64,000 nt of DNA from CAVQBP01 sp963782475 (GCA_963782475.1 CAWAJW010000012.1:1736001-1800000); one strand, 5' to 3'. Positions 35,706 through 43,866 are shown, numbered from the stretch's first letter. Translations and numbers: made by a program. Notes: a model not told the origin generated them from the letters alone.

Positions 35706-35840
35706 GTGAAAAAGATAACATTATTCGTCCCCGATCAAGTTGCTGAATTGTTAGAAACTCAAAGCAAAGAAAAAGGGCTTAGTTTGTCAGAATATCTCAG
35801 ACGATTAATAGATAAAGTTTTGGGACGGGATTTAATCTAA
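35706..35840 (+). CDS. Ribbon-helix-helix (CopG/Arc-like) small protein, 44 aa
   Basis: Starts at GTG 35706 with AAGGAAAAG before it. KKITLFVPDQVAELLETQSK followed by EKGLSLSEYLRRLIDKVL is a canonical ribbon-helix-helix: one strand then two helices with the hydrophobic LSEYLRRL segment. Such proteins bind DNA as dimers, so this is a likely early-operon regulator. Confidence 0.65.
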   Translation: MKKITLFVPDQVAELLETQSKEKGLSLSEYLRRLIDKVLGRDLI

Positions 35841-35849
35841 GAGGAAACA

Positions 35850-36017
35850 ATGAGCAGAAAACTAACAAAATATATCAGAGAAGAGTTTGAGAAACTAATC
35901 AGCGAAAAGACCGGCTGGGGAAAGAATGAAGTTATGAACGTTTTCGACCTGGCAGTTAATGAAGCTCTCTCAAGACTCATTGAAGATTTAGCAAAAGAGA
36001 AAGAGGTTCAGTTATGA
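35850..36017 (+). CDS. Small helical early protein, 55 aa
   Basis: MSRKLTKYIREEFEKLISEK then GKNEVMNVFDLAVNEALSRL. Two helices, charged; GAGGAAA before the ATG. Its TGA overlaps the ATG of the next gene. It may work with the ribbon-helix-helix protein just upstream, but this is only by position. Confidence 0.45.
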   Translation: MSRKLTKYIREEFEKLISEKTGWGKNEVMNVFDLAVNEALSRLIEDLAKEKEVQL

Positions 36018-36325
36018 CAGTCTCAGAGATAATCATCGTGCTCCCGCTGGACGTAAAGATTCCGGACGAGCTAATGAAAGACTTGCAAGACAATCCGTCT
36101 TCCGGAGAATATTTCGAGCTACGAGACAGTCAGCTTGTTCATTATTATTCGATGAAATGGAGAGAGGACAAAGAAGATGTTTCAGCATGGCTGAAGCTGT
36201 TCTCGGAAATCGGGGAAGGGAACTATCATGTTGTTCAGTTAAGGGAACAGTCAACAGAACCTATTGAAAGAGGTGATTTTGACAACGTAAACGTCTTCGT
36301 TGAAACGAAACTTAGTTGGGAGTAA
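36014..36325 (+). CDS. Hypothetical early protein, 103 aa
   Basis: Starts in an ATGA overlap. The sequence is acidic with an alpha/beta layout (TVSEIIIVLPLDVKIPDELM, WREDKEDVSAWLKLFSEIGE). Not recognised. Placed just before the Sak4-like recombination gene. Confidence 0.4.
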   Translation: MTVSEIIIVLPLDVKIPDELMKDLQDNPSSGEYFELRDSQLVHYYSMKWREDKEDVSAWLKLFSEIGEGNYHVVQLREQSTEPIERGDFDNVNVFVETKLSWE

Positions 36326-36407
36326 ATTTCTTTGAATAAAGAAGTTAAACCCCTTGAGTTCATGTAAAACATTAAGTAAATTTGAAACCGCAAAACAGAA
36401 GGGAAAT

Positions 36408-37088
36408 ATGTCACAATCAATACTTGTAATTGGAGAAAGCGGATGCGGAAAGTCTACGGCAATAGCTAAACTTGACGCACAGTCCACATTTCTCATTAAC
36501 ACAATCGGCAAAGAATTGCCATTTAAGGGATCAAGGAAACTCTTTACAGCATACGATGCTAAAACCCAAAAAGGGAATATGTTAGCAACCACAAATCACG
36601 ATGTTATGATAAAGATTCTGAAGGGAATTGATGAGAAGCTTACGCACATCAAACAGGTAGTTATTGACGATTCACAATACATCATGTCATTCGAGTTCAT
36701 GAAAAGAGCAAAAGAAAAAGGCTTTGATAAGTTTGTTGAAATCGCACAGCACTACTTTAATGTTATCACAACAGCGCAAGCATTAAGAAACGATCTCACA
36801 GTCTTCTTTCTTTCACACAGTGAAGATGTCGGAAGCAACGGAAACTTTAAGACTAAGATTAAGACAGTCGGTAAGATGCTTGATGAGAAGATAACAATCG
36901 AAGGACTCTTCACAATCGTTCTTCATGCACAGGCAAGAAAGAATGAGAAGAAGATCGAACATTATTTCTTAACCAACTCCGATGGAACAACGACAGCCAA
37001 ATCACCGGCTGGAATGTTTGACCTGGAGATACCAAATGATCTCAGCCTCGTGTTGCAGAAAGTTAAAGCATACTACGAAGGTGAGTAA
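36408..37088 (+). CDS. Sak4-like RecA-fold ATPase (single-strand annealing)
   Basis: Start chosen at ATG 36408, which has GAAGGGA upstream; the in-frame ATG at 36354 lacks one. Walker A is LVIGESGCGKSTAIAKL at the N-terminus, and Walker B is QVVIDDSQYIMS near residue 90. The 226-aa size and the next gene (SSB-like) fit the phage Sak4 / AAA_24 group, which mediates annealing together with a phage single-strand-binding protein. No RecA loop L2 motif can be pointed to with certainty. Confidence 0.75.
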   Translation: MSQSILVIGESGCGKSTAIAKLDAQSTFLINTIGKELPFKGSRKLFTAYDAKTQKGNMLATTNHDVMIKILKGIDEKLTHIKQVVIDDSQYIMSFEFMKRAKEKGFDKFVEIAQHYFNVITTAQALRNDLTVFFLSHSEDVGSNGNFKTKIKTVGKMLDEKITIEGLFTIVLHAQARKNEKKIEHYFLTNSDGTTTAKSPAGMFDLEIPNDLSLVLQKVKAYYEGE

Positions 37089-37156
37089 TCACAATCCGTG
37101 ATCGTCCATTCAAACGATCATTCAACATTGACAATTAAAACAGAAAGGACAGTATT

Positions 37157-37777
37157 ATGTCATTACCACGTAATAAAGGTGAAGGTTCACAAAACAGCTT
37201 TGCAAAAGGCGCATACATTGACGAAGTAACAGTCATTTCAGCGACCGATTTATCACTTCAGGAAAATACCTGGGGAAACAAAAACGATCTCGCAATCGAA
37301 TTTGAGTTCTCAATTACAGGTAAAGATTTTACCACAAAGCAAACTCTCGGCGGTAACTTCAAATACAATGATAAAGGCGGAGTTGAAGACTGGGGCGGGG
37401 CATTCAAAATTGATTTGCTCGTTAAATCTTCCGGCTATTTGAAAACTCTCAAGGAGCCAGAGATTGAAGAGTTCTGGTCGCTCATGGAATCATGCAAGAT
37501 TCAACAGAGATTCTTAGACTACCTCAAAGGTAAGAAAATGTTCAAAATCTCTTACATCTCCGGCGTTAAGGAAGACGATCCTACCAAAACGAAATACTCT
37601 TCTTACAATAAAATCCTCTTCGACAAAAACAAGTTGATTAAAACTTTCTTGAAAGACCTCGAAGGCGGATATCCGAAGAACTATGCTCCGGATACACAAA
37701 CCGGTGCTATTGATGAATCTACCGAAGGTGAAGCAAGCTTCGTTCCTGAAACAGTAAACGAAGAATCACCAATCTAA
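37157..37777 (+). CDS. DUF669/SSB-like protein, 206 aa
   Basis: KGAYIDEVTVISATDLSLQE followed by a hydrophobic strand LAIEFEFSITGKDFTTKQTL resembles the OB-like core of phage DUF669 proteins, which act as single-strand DNA-binding partners of annealing ATPases. The C-terminal 30 residues are acidic (DESTEGEASFVPETVNEESP), as in SSB tails. Its position right after the Sak4-like gene supports the role. AGAAAGGACAG precedes the ATG. The family call is by pattern, not certain. Confidence 0.55.
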   Translation: MSLPRNKGEGSQNSFAKGAYIDEVTVISATDLSLQENTWGNKNDLAIEFEFSITGKDFTTKQTLGGNFKYNDKGGVEDWGGAFKIDLLVKSSGYLKTLKEPEIEEFWSLMESCKIQQRFLDYLKGKKMFKISYISGVKEDDPTKTKYSSYNKILFDKNKLIKTFLKDLEGGYPKNYAPDTQTGAIDESTEGEASFVPETVNEESPI

Positions 37778-37788
37778 TTGTTACGGCA

Positions 37789-37810
37789 GGGGAGATGAAA
37801 CACTCTCCCC
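37789..37810 (+). terminator. Hairpin before the primase-helicase gene
   Basis: Stem GGGGAG/CTCCCC with a 10-base loop. No strong U-tract; a possible attenuator between the SSB-like and primase genes. Confidence 0.35.
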
Positions 37811-37885
37811 GTACTTTAAACAGGAGAACACGAATGAGTTTTGATACCAAGCAGGGGAATATTTAATGAACAAGGAAGGACACAA

Positions 37886-39712
37886 ATGCAAAAATACATA
37901 GAGATCGCAACTGGTATGGCAGCCCATCAAGGGACTTGCATACCGTCAACAGAACTATGGAACAAGATGAGGCAGTGTCAAGCTAATAATGTCGAGTTAT
38001 ACCGAAGCTTCTTCAGTTATGAGGGGAAGCTTAAAGATCATATGAGAACACGGAAGTCACCTTCCGGCTTTATTGGAGACATGGCTATTGATACCATCGT
38101 CCTCGATATCGACAGAGAAAAGAATACCGATGAGTTTGTGCTTCAGAGAGCACGATTATTTCTTGAGAGACTTATGGAAGAGTGGAAACTTGAGGATGAT
38201 GTTCAGCCCTGGTTTTCCGGAACTGGTTATCACTTTGTGTTACCGGATATTTTCGGATTCAAACCAAAAAAAGAACTGTACAGAACTGTCAAGGAAACAA
38301 TTGATACTTATTTCACGGAAGCCGATACAAGCTTCTATTCACAAACCGGACTTATCAGAGTTGGATATACAGTCAATAACAAATCGGGACTGTATAAGAC
38401 ACCTCTATCAATCGAAGAATTAAACACGCTGTCAGTTAAACAGATTCATGAGCTCGCTTCAAAACCGAGAATGGATTTCATTGTCAAGAAAATGATACCT
38501 ACCGTTACATTTCCTGATCTCATTCAGACTGAACGGCACATTGAAAAGAAAAATGTAATAGCCAACGATGCACCCTCACAGATTGTCACCTGCGTACAAA
38601 GAATGTACAACAAAGGTGAAGAAGTCGGACACCGTCATACGAGAATCATGAGAATGACTTCAGCATGGAGAAGAGCCGGTGTGCCTATGAAAGCAGTAAT
38701 TGACGTGATGAAGGTTTACGCAACGGATATGGACCCGTACGAAGTTGAGAAACACGTTACGGATACTTACAACAAAGGGTATATGTACGGGTGTGAAGAC
38801 AAGATAATGAAAGAGTTCTGTGCGCCTACCTGCCATCATTACAAGAATAAGGATTACGCACCGAAGATTGTCTCCGGAAAAGACCTTGAAAAAGAATTCG
38901 TTCAGTTTGCAAGAACAGACTTTGCAAACAGAGCATTCAACCTCAAGGATTACTGGGACATTGAGGAAGACTTCTGGATTTATCCTGGCTTTTATGTGAA
39001 TCTTTACGGCGGTACTGGCAGAAACAAAACAGCCTTGTTCCAAAATCTCGCTGTGCGGTTGAAGAAGTACGCACCCATACTTTACCTTTCAACCGAGTTC
39101 AGCAATCTTCTCTTATTCAGAAGGTTCACTCAGATTTCACACGACATGACTAAGGATCAAGTGCTCAGATACTACCAAGCAAACACAAACACTTTATCGA
39201 ATGCGTTCTCTCATATCCATTACCTGAAAGTAGTTCCGAATTACGGTGAACTCAAGAAACTCGTTCAGCAGTTCCTACCTAAAATCGTAATCATTGATAC
39301 CATTGATGATCTCGAAATCTACAAGGATGGTGAACGGCTGGATGGACTGGAGAAAGAGAAAGCAATAGCCTTTGGTATGAAACGAATGGCTGAAGACCTT
39401 GACATCATTGTAATGTGCGTTCATCATGTAAGAAAAGGTGCAACTGAAAGAAAATTCTATGACCCTGAAACAGATTCAACGAGAGAGGTTGAAATGCCTT
39501 TACAGTTAGAGGACGGTCTCGGTTCTGGTGCATTCAACCAGAAAGCTGATGTTGTTATCGGCATTGAAGGAAGGCAGAAACAGAATCATAGACGTGTTAA
39601 GATTATGAAAGCCAGAGATGATGCGCCATTCGACATTGACTTTATGTTCAAAAAAGAAACATTCACGTTCACGCAGCTTCCCCGCAGGATGATATGCGCA
39701 CTGGCAAGTTAA
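37886..39712 (+). CDS. AEP primase-helicase fusion, about 608-620 aa
   Basis: Primase: IDTIVLDIDREKN (D-x-D metal site, about residue 60) and WFSGTGYHFVLPDIF (S-G-x-G-x-H, about residue 107), the archaeo-eukaryotic primase pattern; FCAPTCHHYK looks like part of a zinc-binding link. Helicase: LYGGTGRNKTALFQ (Walker A) and KIVIIDTIDDLE (Walker B), then VHHVRKGA. It primes and unwinds phage DNA. The ATG at 37886 has AAGGAAGGA before it. A better ribosome site precedes an ATG at 37834 (MSFDTKQG), which joins this frame if one G is removed from the GGGG run near 37853, so the true N-terminus may be 17 residues longer. Confidence 0.85.
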   Translation: MQKYIEIATGMAAHQGTCIPSTELWNKMRQCQANNVELYRSFFSYEGKLKDHMRTRKSPSGFIGDMAIDTIVLDIDREKNTDEFVLQRARLFLERLMEEWKLEDDVQPWFSGTGYHFVLPDIFGFKPKKELYRTVKETIDTYFTEADTSFYSQTGLIRVGYTVNNKSGLYKTPLSIEELNTLSVKQIHELASKPRMDFIVKKMIPTVTFPDLIQTERHIEKKNVIANDAPSQIVTCVQRMYNKGEEVGHRHTRIMRMTSAWRRAGVPMKAVIDVMKVYATDMDPYEVEKHVTDTYNKGYMYGCEDKIMKEFCAPTCHHYKNKDYAPKIVSGKDLEKEFVQFARTDFANRAFNLKDYWDIEEDFWIYPGFYVNLYGGTGRNKTALFQNLAVRLKKYAPILYLSTEFSNLLLFRRFTQISHDMTKDQVLRYYQANTNTLSNAFSHIHYLKVVPNYGELKKLVQQFLPKIVIIDTIDDLEIYKDGERLDGLEKEKAIAFGMKRMAEDLDIIVMCVHHVRKGATERKFYDPETDSTREVEMPLQLEDGLGSGAFNQKADVVIGIEGRQKQNHRRVKIMKARDDAPFDIDFMFKKETFTFTQLPRRMICALAS

Positions 39713-39741
39713 TTAACTCATTCGCCTGTCGGGTGAGTTAA
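39713..39741 (+). terminator. Hairpin after the primase-helicase gene
   Basis: An 8-bp stem TTAACTCA/TGAGTTAA at 39713-39741 overlaps an alternative stem GCCTG/CAGGC further downstream, ending near ATTATTTAA. Possibly an attenuator. Confidence 0.4.
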
Positions 39742-39770
39742 TCCGGCAGGCATTATTTAATGGAGAAACA

Positions 39771-40172
39771 ATGGCTCAGATTCATTACAACAAGAATTGT
39801 TTTCAACATGTAACCCTCACATTCAATTCAGCAGATGAATTGGCATATATAACTGAAATCCTGCTCCAGCCTTCTGAACACTTGTTCAGGAAGCGGAATC
39901 TGAAAACATTCGATGCTGATGTGGATATGGAACTGTATGGCATGCTTGCCGGGGCTTGCTTGGATCAGAACATCAATTATGAGCACCATGAAGAAGAACA
40001 TTCTTTACCAATCATTTTAGACATAGACCATGAAAATCACAGATATGATCAACCAGAAGACGGACCAACTCGTGAACAAAATCTTAAACCAGCAGACACT
40101 AACGGAATCGGAAATGAAGTTCACAGTGATTGCACTGATTGCACACAGAAGGCTTCATTCTCTCAGTCCTGA
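39771..40172 (+). CDS. Hypothetical early protein, up to 133 aa
   Basis: GGAGAAACA precedes the ATG. The first 90 residues are an acidic alpha/beta sequence (QHVTLTFNSADELAYITEIL, NINYEHHEEEHSLPI). The last 45 residues lie over the start of the next gene and have an unusual composition (Asn/Asp/Thr/Cys-rich), so the real end could be near 40035 if a frame break is present. Not recognised. Confidence 0.4.
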   Translation: MAQIHYNKNCFQHVTLTFNSADELAYITEILLQPSEHLFRKRNLKTFDADVDMELYGMLAGACLDQNINYEHHEEEHSLPIILDIDHENHRYDQPEDGPTREQNLKPADTNGIGNEVHSDCTDCTQKASFSQS

Positions 40173-40233
40173 GTACTATGCTGAAATGTTTAACGAGTTG
40201 GAAAAATCATTATACACAAACAAAGGAAAATAA
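40030..40233 (+). CDS. Small helical early protein, 67 aa
   Basis: MKITDMINQKTDQLVNKILN and LSPEYYAEMFNELEKSLYTN: a clean helical protein whose reading overlaps the C-terminus of the previous frame by 140 bases. The composition here looks more like real protein than the overlapped end of its neighbour. It ends three bases before the next gene. Confidence 0.4.
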   Translation: MKITDMINQKTDQLVNKILNQQTLTESEMKFTVIALIAHRRLHSLSPEYYAEMFNELEKSLYTNKGK

Positions 40234-40235
40234 AT

Positions 40236-40589
40236 ATGCAAAGCTTACCACAACTTCGCAGTGAAGAATACGAAATCATGCGGGAACTCTCTCTTCAACA
40301 GGGAGAGTTCACCGATGAGCAGGTTGAGAAATGGAATGACCTGAAAGAGAAAATTTATGCAAAGACCAATGCTTACATCTCGATTGTAAGCAGAGGCGGA
40401 CTCATTGACCAGGACATACAGAAAGTGAAAGATTACATTGACGATGCAAAAGCATACGTTAAGAAACTCGATGAGCAGAAAGAGTTTATGGAGAGAGTGC
40501 TGAATGAAATAGCCGTTCAGAGAGGTTACATCGAATTTCAGAATGGTGCGAAGATGTATGTTAAACCATACTTCAAGACAACACCGTGA
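40236..40589 (+). CDS. Gp157-like coiled-coil protein, 117 aa
   Basis: Layout of the siphovirus Gp157 family: an N-terminal acidic helical segment (SEEYEIMRELSLQQGEFTDE), a central coiled coil (DIQKVKDYIDDAKAYVKKLD, EQKEFMERVLNEIAVQR) and a short C-terminal strand pair (YIEFQNGAKMYVKPYF). The exact role is unknown; in some phages it is linked to resistance to host defence or recombination. AAAGGAAAAT before the ATG. Confidence 0.6.
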   Translation: MQSLPQLRSEEYEIMRELSLQQGEFTDEQVEKWNDLKEKIYAKTNAYISIVSRGGLIDQDIQKVKDYIDDAKAYVKKLDEQKEFMERVLNEIAVQRGYIEFQNGAKMYVKPYFKTTP

Positions 40590-40596
40590 AGTTAAC

Positions 40597-40869
40597 ATGA
40601 ACTTAGTGCCTGAAGATGTAGGAAGTTATACTCTGCCAAAATTATCGGCTGAAGAAACAAATCAACTTTCAAAAATTCTAATTGAACATGGTGAGAAAAA
40701 TGGAATGATGCCATGTGATCTCATGAAGAAAATTGCTGAAGCAAAACATACAGCAAACCTTAGTGACCTGCCGGAAGATCATTCGGCAATCAAAACACAT
40801 CTGATACCAAGTATCAAGATCGTGAAGAATAAACCGAAAGATGAAAACAATGGATCACAGAATAATTGA
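40597..40869 (+). CDS. Hypothetical early protein, 90 aa
   Basis: Start chosen at ATG 40597 (GTGAAGTTAAC before it); the ATG at 40543 overlaps the previous gene without a ribosome site. Reads MNLVPEDVGSYTLPKLSAEE and then a helical segment LSKILIEHGEKNG. Not recognised. It overlaps the next gene by 29 bases. Confidence 0.4.
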   Translation: MNLVPEDVGSYTLPKLSAEETNQLSKILIEHGEKNGMMPCDLMKKIAEAKHTANLSDLPEDHSAIKTHLIPSIKIVKNKPKDENNGSQNN

Positions 40870-41155
40870 AACGGTCATTAGGCTGAGACTGGTTCTTACT
40901 GAAAAGATAGAAGAAGCCACTAATAATCCAACACCGGCAGAGGTAATTCAAGACGGCGACTTTGGCTATTACATAAAAAATCCGGAGAAGAAAAGGATTT
41001 TCTTGAACAGGGATGATCGAGTAGTAGCCTGGAGCCTGGATGAAGTCTGGGCGCAAGGTTATTATCATCACTTCGGTCAAGATGTAAACAAAGAGCCTGG
41101 TAATTATGTTGTTACCGGAAACATTCACTCACTTCAACTGGAGCAAGCAATATGA
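40841..41155 (+). CDS. Hypothetical early protein, 104 aa
   Basis: Either from ATG 40841 or the downstream ATG at 40850 (MDHRIIETVIRLRLVLTEKI). Contains a Trp-rich alpha/beta middle (NRDDRVVAWSLDEVWAQGYY). Overlaps the following gene by four bases (ATGA). Not recognised. Confidence 0.4.
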   Translation: MKTMDHRIIETVIRLRLVLTEKIEEATNNPTPAEVIQDGDFGYYIKNPEKKRIFLNRDDRVVAWSLDEVWAQGYYHHFGQDVNKEPGNYVVTGNIHSLQLEQAI

Positions 41156-41493
41156 AAACCTTACAAGGGTACGAAAGAGAAGAGTTGACAGAGCGAGTTC
41201 TCTGGTCAACTTCGGTGTGCTTTCTGGATATTTATCAGCACGCACCTCAAGAGTTCAAAGATAGAGTCGACAAGATGAGCAATGATGAACTCGAACAGTT
41301 CATAGAAGAAAACAAACACAGTTGGCAAAAAGGATTAGATGGCGGTCTTCTGACAGCTTCGGATGTTGTTTACAGAACTCTTGCACAGAACACTGAATTG
41401 CCTACTAAAGATGAACCGGATGAAGAATATTATGAGAAATCATGGATGGAACATTCGGGGATGAAACTGAACAGAAAGGAAAGGAATAAATGA
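41152..41493 (+). CDS. Hypothetical early protein, 113 aa
   Basis: Helical and acidic (EEFIE-type blocks such as MSNDELEQFIEENKHSWQKG), C-terminus basic (MKLNRKERNK). Coupled to both neighbours by ATGA overlaps. Not recognised. Confidence 0.4.
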   Translation: MKTLQGYEREELTERVLWSTSVCFLDIYQHAPQEFKDRVDKMSNDELEQFIEENKHSWQKGLDGGLLTASDVVYRTLAQNTELPTKDEPDEEYYEKSWMEHSGMKLNRKERNK

Positions 41494-41684
41494 GAACATT
41501 CGTAACAATCGAAATAGATTCACTTGATAAAGAATCGGAATTTGAAGCACTTAAAATGGCGGTGGATGATTTGCTTGAAACCGGATTCGATATAAGCACA
41601 CACAGATTCGATGAAATGTTTGTGAAAACTGAAGTCAAACGAATAGCCGAGACTGCACAGGAAAGGATTTTGATCAATGGGTAA
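41490..41684 (+). CDS. Hypothetical early protein, 64 aa
   Basis: RTFVTIEIDSLDKESEFEAL then KTEVKRIAETAQERILINGK: an alpha/beta protein of 64 residues. ATGA overlap with the preceding gene; its end overlaps the start of the resolvase-like gene. Not recognised. Confidence 0.4.
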   Translation: MRTFVTIEIDSLDKESEFEALKMAVDDLLETGFDISTHRFDEMFVKTEVKRIAETAQERILING

Positions 41685-42006
41685 TCCTCAAAAGAAAAAA
41701 GGCTCAGTGTTCGAAAGAGAAATAGTTAATCAAGCGAAAGATTCCGGTCTCATTGCTACAAGAGCATATGCCTCAAACGGATTGAGTCTGGGAGAAGCTG
41801 AAAACGTTGATGTTCTCATTGCCAACGGAACACGCAAATACAGATTACAAGCAAAAAGAAGAAAGAAGCTGGGAGAAATAGTCAGACCTGCTGAGAACAT
41901 TGATGCCCAGGTAGTTAGAGAGGACAGAGGTGAATCTTTCGTGGTAATCCGGTTTGCTGACTGGTTACGCATGGTGAAAGGAGACAACATTGAAGTATCT
42001 AATTAA
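41677..42006 (+). CDS. PD-(D/E)XK nuclease / Holliday-junction resolvase-like, 109 aa
   Basis: The order of motifs is that of Hjc-like resolvases: KKKGSVFEREIVNQAKDSGL (first E), then GEAENVDVLIANG (D) and YRLQAKRRKK (Q-x-K), with a C-terminal AQVVREDRGESFVVIRF strand pair. The nuclease would cut branched DNA in phage recombination or packaging. It is one of the standard members of this early cassette (ATPase, SSB, primase, resolvase). Confidence 0.65.
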   Translation: MGNPQKKKGSVFEREIVNQAKDSGLIATRAYASNGLSLGEAENVDVLIANGTRKYRLQAKRRKKLGEIVRPAENIDAQVVREDRGESFVVIRFADWLRMVKGDNIEVSN

Positions 42007-42175
42007 GTGGAAGACTTTCAAGAACAAGAACGCAAGGTCACTCAGAATAGTGCTGTTGAGTCTCTTCTCAATATCATTCGTGCTGACCACAGTTGGTGGA
42101 ACAACCTTACAAATCTGGCTTGGAGTCTACACCTTTGAAGTATCATTCGGCGTTGGAATAGCCGAGTGGGAATAA
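41990..42175 (+). CDS. Small membrane protein, about 61 aa
   Basis: Starts at TTG 41990 within the end of the resolvase-like gene. After a basic N-terminus (KYLIKWKTFKNKNARSLR) there is a hydrophobic stretch IVLLSLFSISFVLTTVGGTT and a second one, LGVYTFEVSFGVGIAEW. Probably an inner-membrane protein. Its role is unknown. Confidence 0.45.
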   Translation: MKYLIKWKTFKNKNARSLRIVLLSLFSISFVLTTVGGTTLQIWLGVYTFEVSFGVGIAEWE

Positions 42176-42181
42176 TTCACC

Positions 42182-42201
42182 GGAGAGTCGAAAGGCTCTC
42201 C
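42182..42201 (+). terminator. Hairpin with U-rich tail
   Basis: Stem GGAGAG/CTCTCC with an 8-base loop followed by AAATTTT. A probable weak terminator before the clamp-like gene. Confidence 0.45.
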
Positions 42202-42231
42202 AAATTTTAACACACAAAAAAGAGGTATCAC

Positions 42232-42855
42232 GTGATACGTTTAGATAAAAAGTACAAGCTTGAGAAGTGCGTAACAAAAGATGATGGGCGACCTTCGATG
42301 AAACACATCTGCTTTGAAAGAGACTTCGCAGTATCAACTGATGGTCATAACATGGCTATTGTCAGAGTGGACAGAGACCCTGAAGACAGGATGCCTGAAA
42401 ATGATTTACTGCTTACCCAAGTATTCATCGAAGCAAGAAAAATCAACGGTAAGTTCGGCGAGATAGTTCTGGACATTGATGACAAAGATTATGTTAAACT
42501 ACTCAACGGAGTAACTTATCCCCGAAGGATTGACGAGAAATATCCAGCATGGTACAACGTCGTTGAAGATCAAGACCCTGAATTTAAAATCGGTATCAAT
42601 GCAAAGAGACTCTATGAATTATCGCAGGCTCTTGGTACTGATGAAATCGTTGTGGAGTTCGTTTCTCCGAGAAAAGCAATGAGAGTTTATCCGATGGATA
42701 GTGAAAGCAAGGCATTCGGATTATGCTTTCCTGTCTCGATGCACTTACATCATAAGAACACCGAATGCAATGAAAGAATTGTTCTTGATACATTCAGACC
42801 TGTGAAAGTTGAAGAGAACACAACATATAACGATGAACATAAACAAGCCGTATAA
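42232..42855 (+). CDS. Sliding-clamp-like (DnaN-fold) protein, 207 aa
   Basis: The start is GTG 42232 with an A-rich upstream. Blocks RDFAVSTDGHNMAIVRV and GTDEIVVEFVSPRKAMRVYP then SKAFGLCFPVSM resemble the repeated beta-clamp folds (STDGH-type and the C-terminal V-x-P-M-R-type element, here FPVSM). The length, 207 residues, equals about two clamp domains rather than the usual three, so a smaller ring or trimer is possible. This would be the phage processivity factor for the host polymerase or for repair. The match is of pattern, so the fold should be tested. Confidence 0.5.
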   Translation: MIRLDKKYKLEKCVTKDDGRPSMKHICFERDFAVSTDGHNMAIVRVDRDPEDRMPENDLLLTQVFIEARKINGKFGEIVLDIDDKDYVKLLNGVTYPRRIDEKYPAWYNVVEDQDPEFKIGINAKRLYELSQALGTDEIVVEFVSPRKAMRVYPMDSESKAFGLCFPVSMHLHHKNTECNERIVLDTFRPVKVEENTTYNDEHKQAV

Positions 42856-42867
42856 GAAAGGAAAGAC

Positions 42868-43304
42868 ATGGCTAATAAAAATAAGACTGGTGATCCGCTG
42901 AATTTCAAGATCATCAAAAAAGGAAAATAGATAAGTTCGGCAATTTCAATTGTATAGGAAACGGCGGTTCCTGGCAATGTTCTGAAGAAACATACAATCG
43001 TGTAAAGATTGGAGATACTATAAAAGAGATCCACGTCAACAAAAGCTATGGAGAAAGGGAAAGACTTTCTGGTGGATTGAGGACGTGGAAGTTGTGAAGA
43101 ACCAAATTCTGAAAAAAGTAAGAAATATCAACTGAAGCTGTTGCAGAAACAAACCACAAGATGTTACAATTGGAAACTGATATTGCAGAAGTTAAAAGGA
43201 TAATTAAACAAGCATTTCCGGCGACCAAAGAATCCGCTATTCAGACAGTACATATGATCATGCTGAAATGGGAAATTTCACCTGATGATCTGGGAATAGT
43301 ATAA
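42868..43304 (+). pseudogene. Broken early gene with three frame breaks
   Basis: Reads MANKNKTGDPLNFKIIKKGK, then after a +1 break near 42922 IDKFGNFNCIGNGGSWQCSE ... KEIHVNKSYGE, then after a -1 break near 43055 KGKTFWWIEDVEVVKNQILK, then after a +1 break near 43108 ISTEAVAETNHKMLQLETDI and a helical C-terminus to the TAA at 43304. If repaired it is a protein of about 145 residues. As given it cannot be translated beyond the first 21 codons. No family is recognised. Confidence 0.5.
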
Positions 43305-43320
43305 TTTAAGGAGGAAAGAA

Positions 43321-43581
43321 ATGAAAGAATGTTTAGAACAAAGGATGCGAAAAGAACCTTCGGATTATTTTGATCCGTATTATGATTATAACATCTGTGT
43401 AGTTGGGTTGGAAACTAGACCTTTGAAACCGAGAAAAACTTTGAAAGTTGAAGAAATACGAGGTAAGTATAGTTCATTCCTCAGAGAAAATGATAATGGA
43501 ATGAATCTTCTCCAAGCGAGATTACATTCAAATCTTAATCATAAGACCAACAATCAGATGGAATTGTTTAGTCAGAACTAA
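43321..43581 (+). CDS. Hypothetical early protein, 86 aa; last gene of the phage block
   Basis: AAGGAGGAAAGAA before the ATG is the strongest ribosome site in the region. Sequence is basic and Asn-rich (MKECLEQRMRKEPSDYFDPY, NDNGMNLLQARLHSNLNHKT). Not recognised. Downstream, non-coding A+T-rich DNA starts and the cassette array follows at 43867. Confidence 0.45.
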   Translation: MKECLEQRMRKEPSDYFDPYYDYNICVVGLETRPLKPRKTLKVEEIRGKYSSFLRENDNGMNLLQARLHSNLNHKTNNQMELFSQN

Positions 43582-43742
43582 TTCAAAAGAGACAGAGGAA
43601 TAAAATCTTCTGTCTCTAGTCCAAAAAATTCTCTTGCGTATAACAAGAAATTGAGTTATTTTGAAATCAAGCTAAATACTCTTAAGGAATGATGGGGAAG
43701 CTATATGATTCCATTTTCAACAATCAGTAAGTTCAGAAAAAA
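43582..43742. other. Intergenic A+T-rich DNA
   Basis: No gene seen. It contains a weak stem GAGACAGAGG...TCTGTCTC (at about 43590-43618), probably the terminator of the early operon, then A+T-rich DNA leading into the iteron-like repeats. Confidence 0.4.
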
Positions 43743-43857
43743 TGTCTATATATAGGCATAAAATAATGGCTATATGTAGGCATTTTTCAAAAAAATGGCT
43801 ATATGTAGGAACAAAATGGCTATATATAGGCATACAAGCAGATCCTACAGTGTAGGA
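43743..43857. repeat. Iteron-like direct repeats and a palindrome beside the first cassette
   Basis: Four copies of a 14-16-base motif (consensus GGCTATATGTAGGCAT) begin at about 43743, 43767, 43796 and 43817, spaced 24, 29 and 21 bases, followed by the 15-base inverted repeat TCCTACAGTGTAGGA at 43843-43857. The array ends 10 bases before the first cassette core (GTTAGGT at 43867). Such repeats look like binding sites for a replication initiator, regulator or recombinase. Since they sit exactly at the start of a cassette array, attI-like recombinase binding sites are a natural guess. Confidence 0.6.
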
Positions 43858-43866
43858 TAATAATAA

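Noticed and set aside
41990..42175. Single-pass holin in the early region
   Set aside because: The protein has hydrophobic segments but is far from the lysis cassette and lacks a typical charged tail; listed only as a membrane protein.
43743..43857. CRISPR array
   Set aside because: Only four short, unequal-spaced copies of a 16-base motif with 5-13-base gaps; no spacers of normal length and no cas genes.
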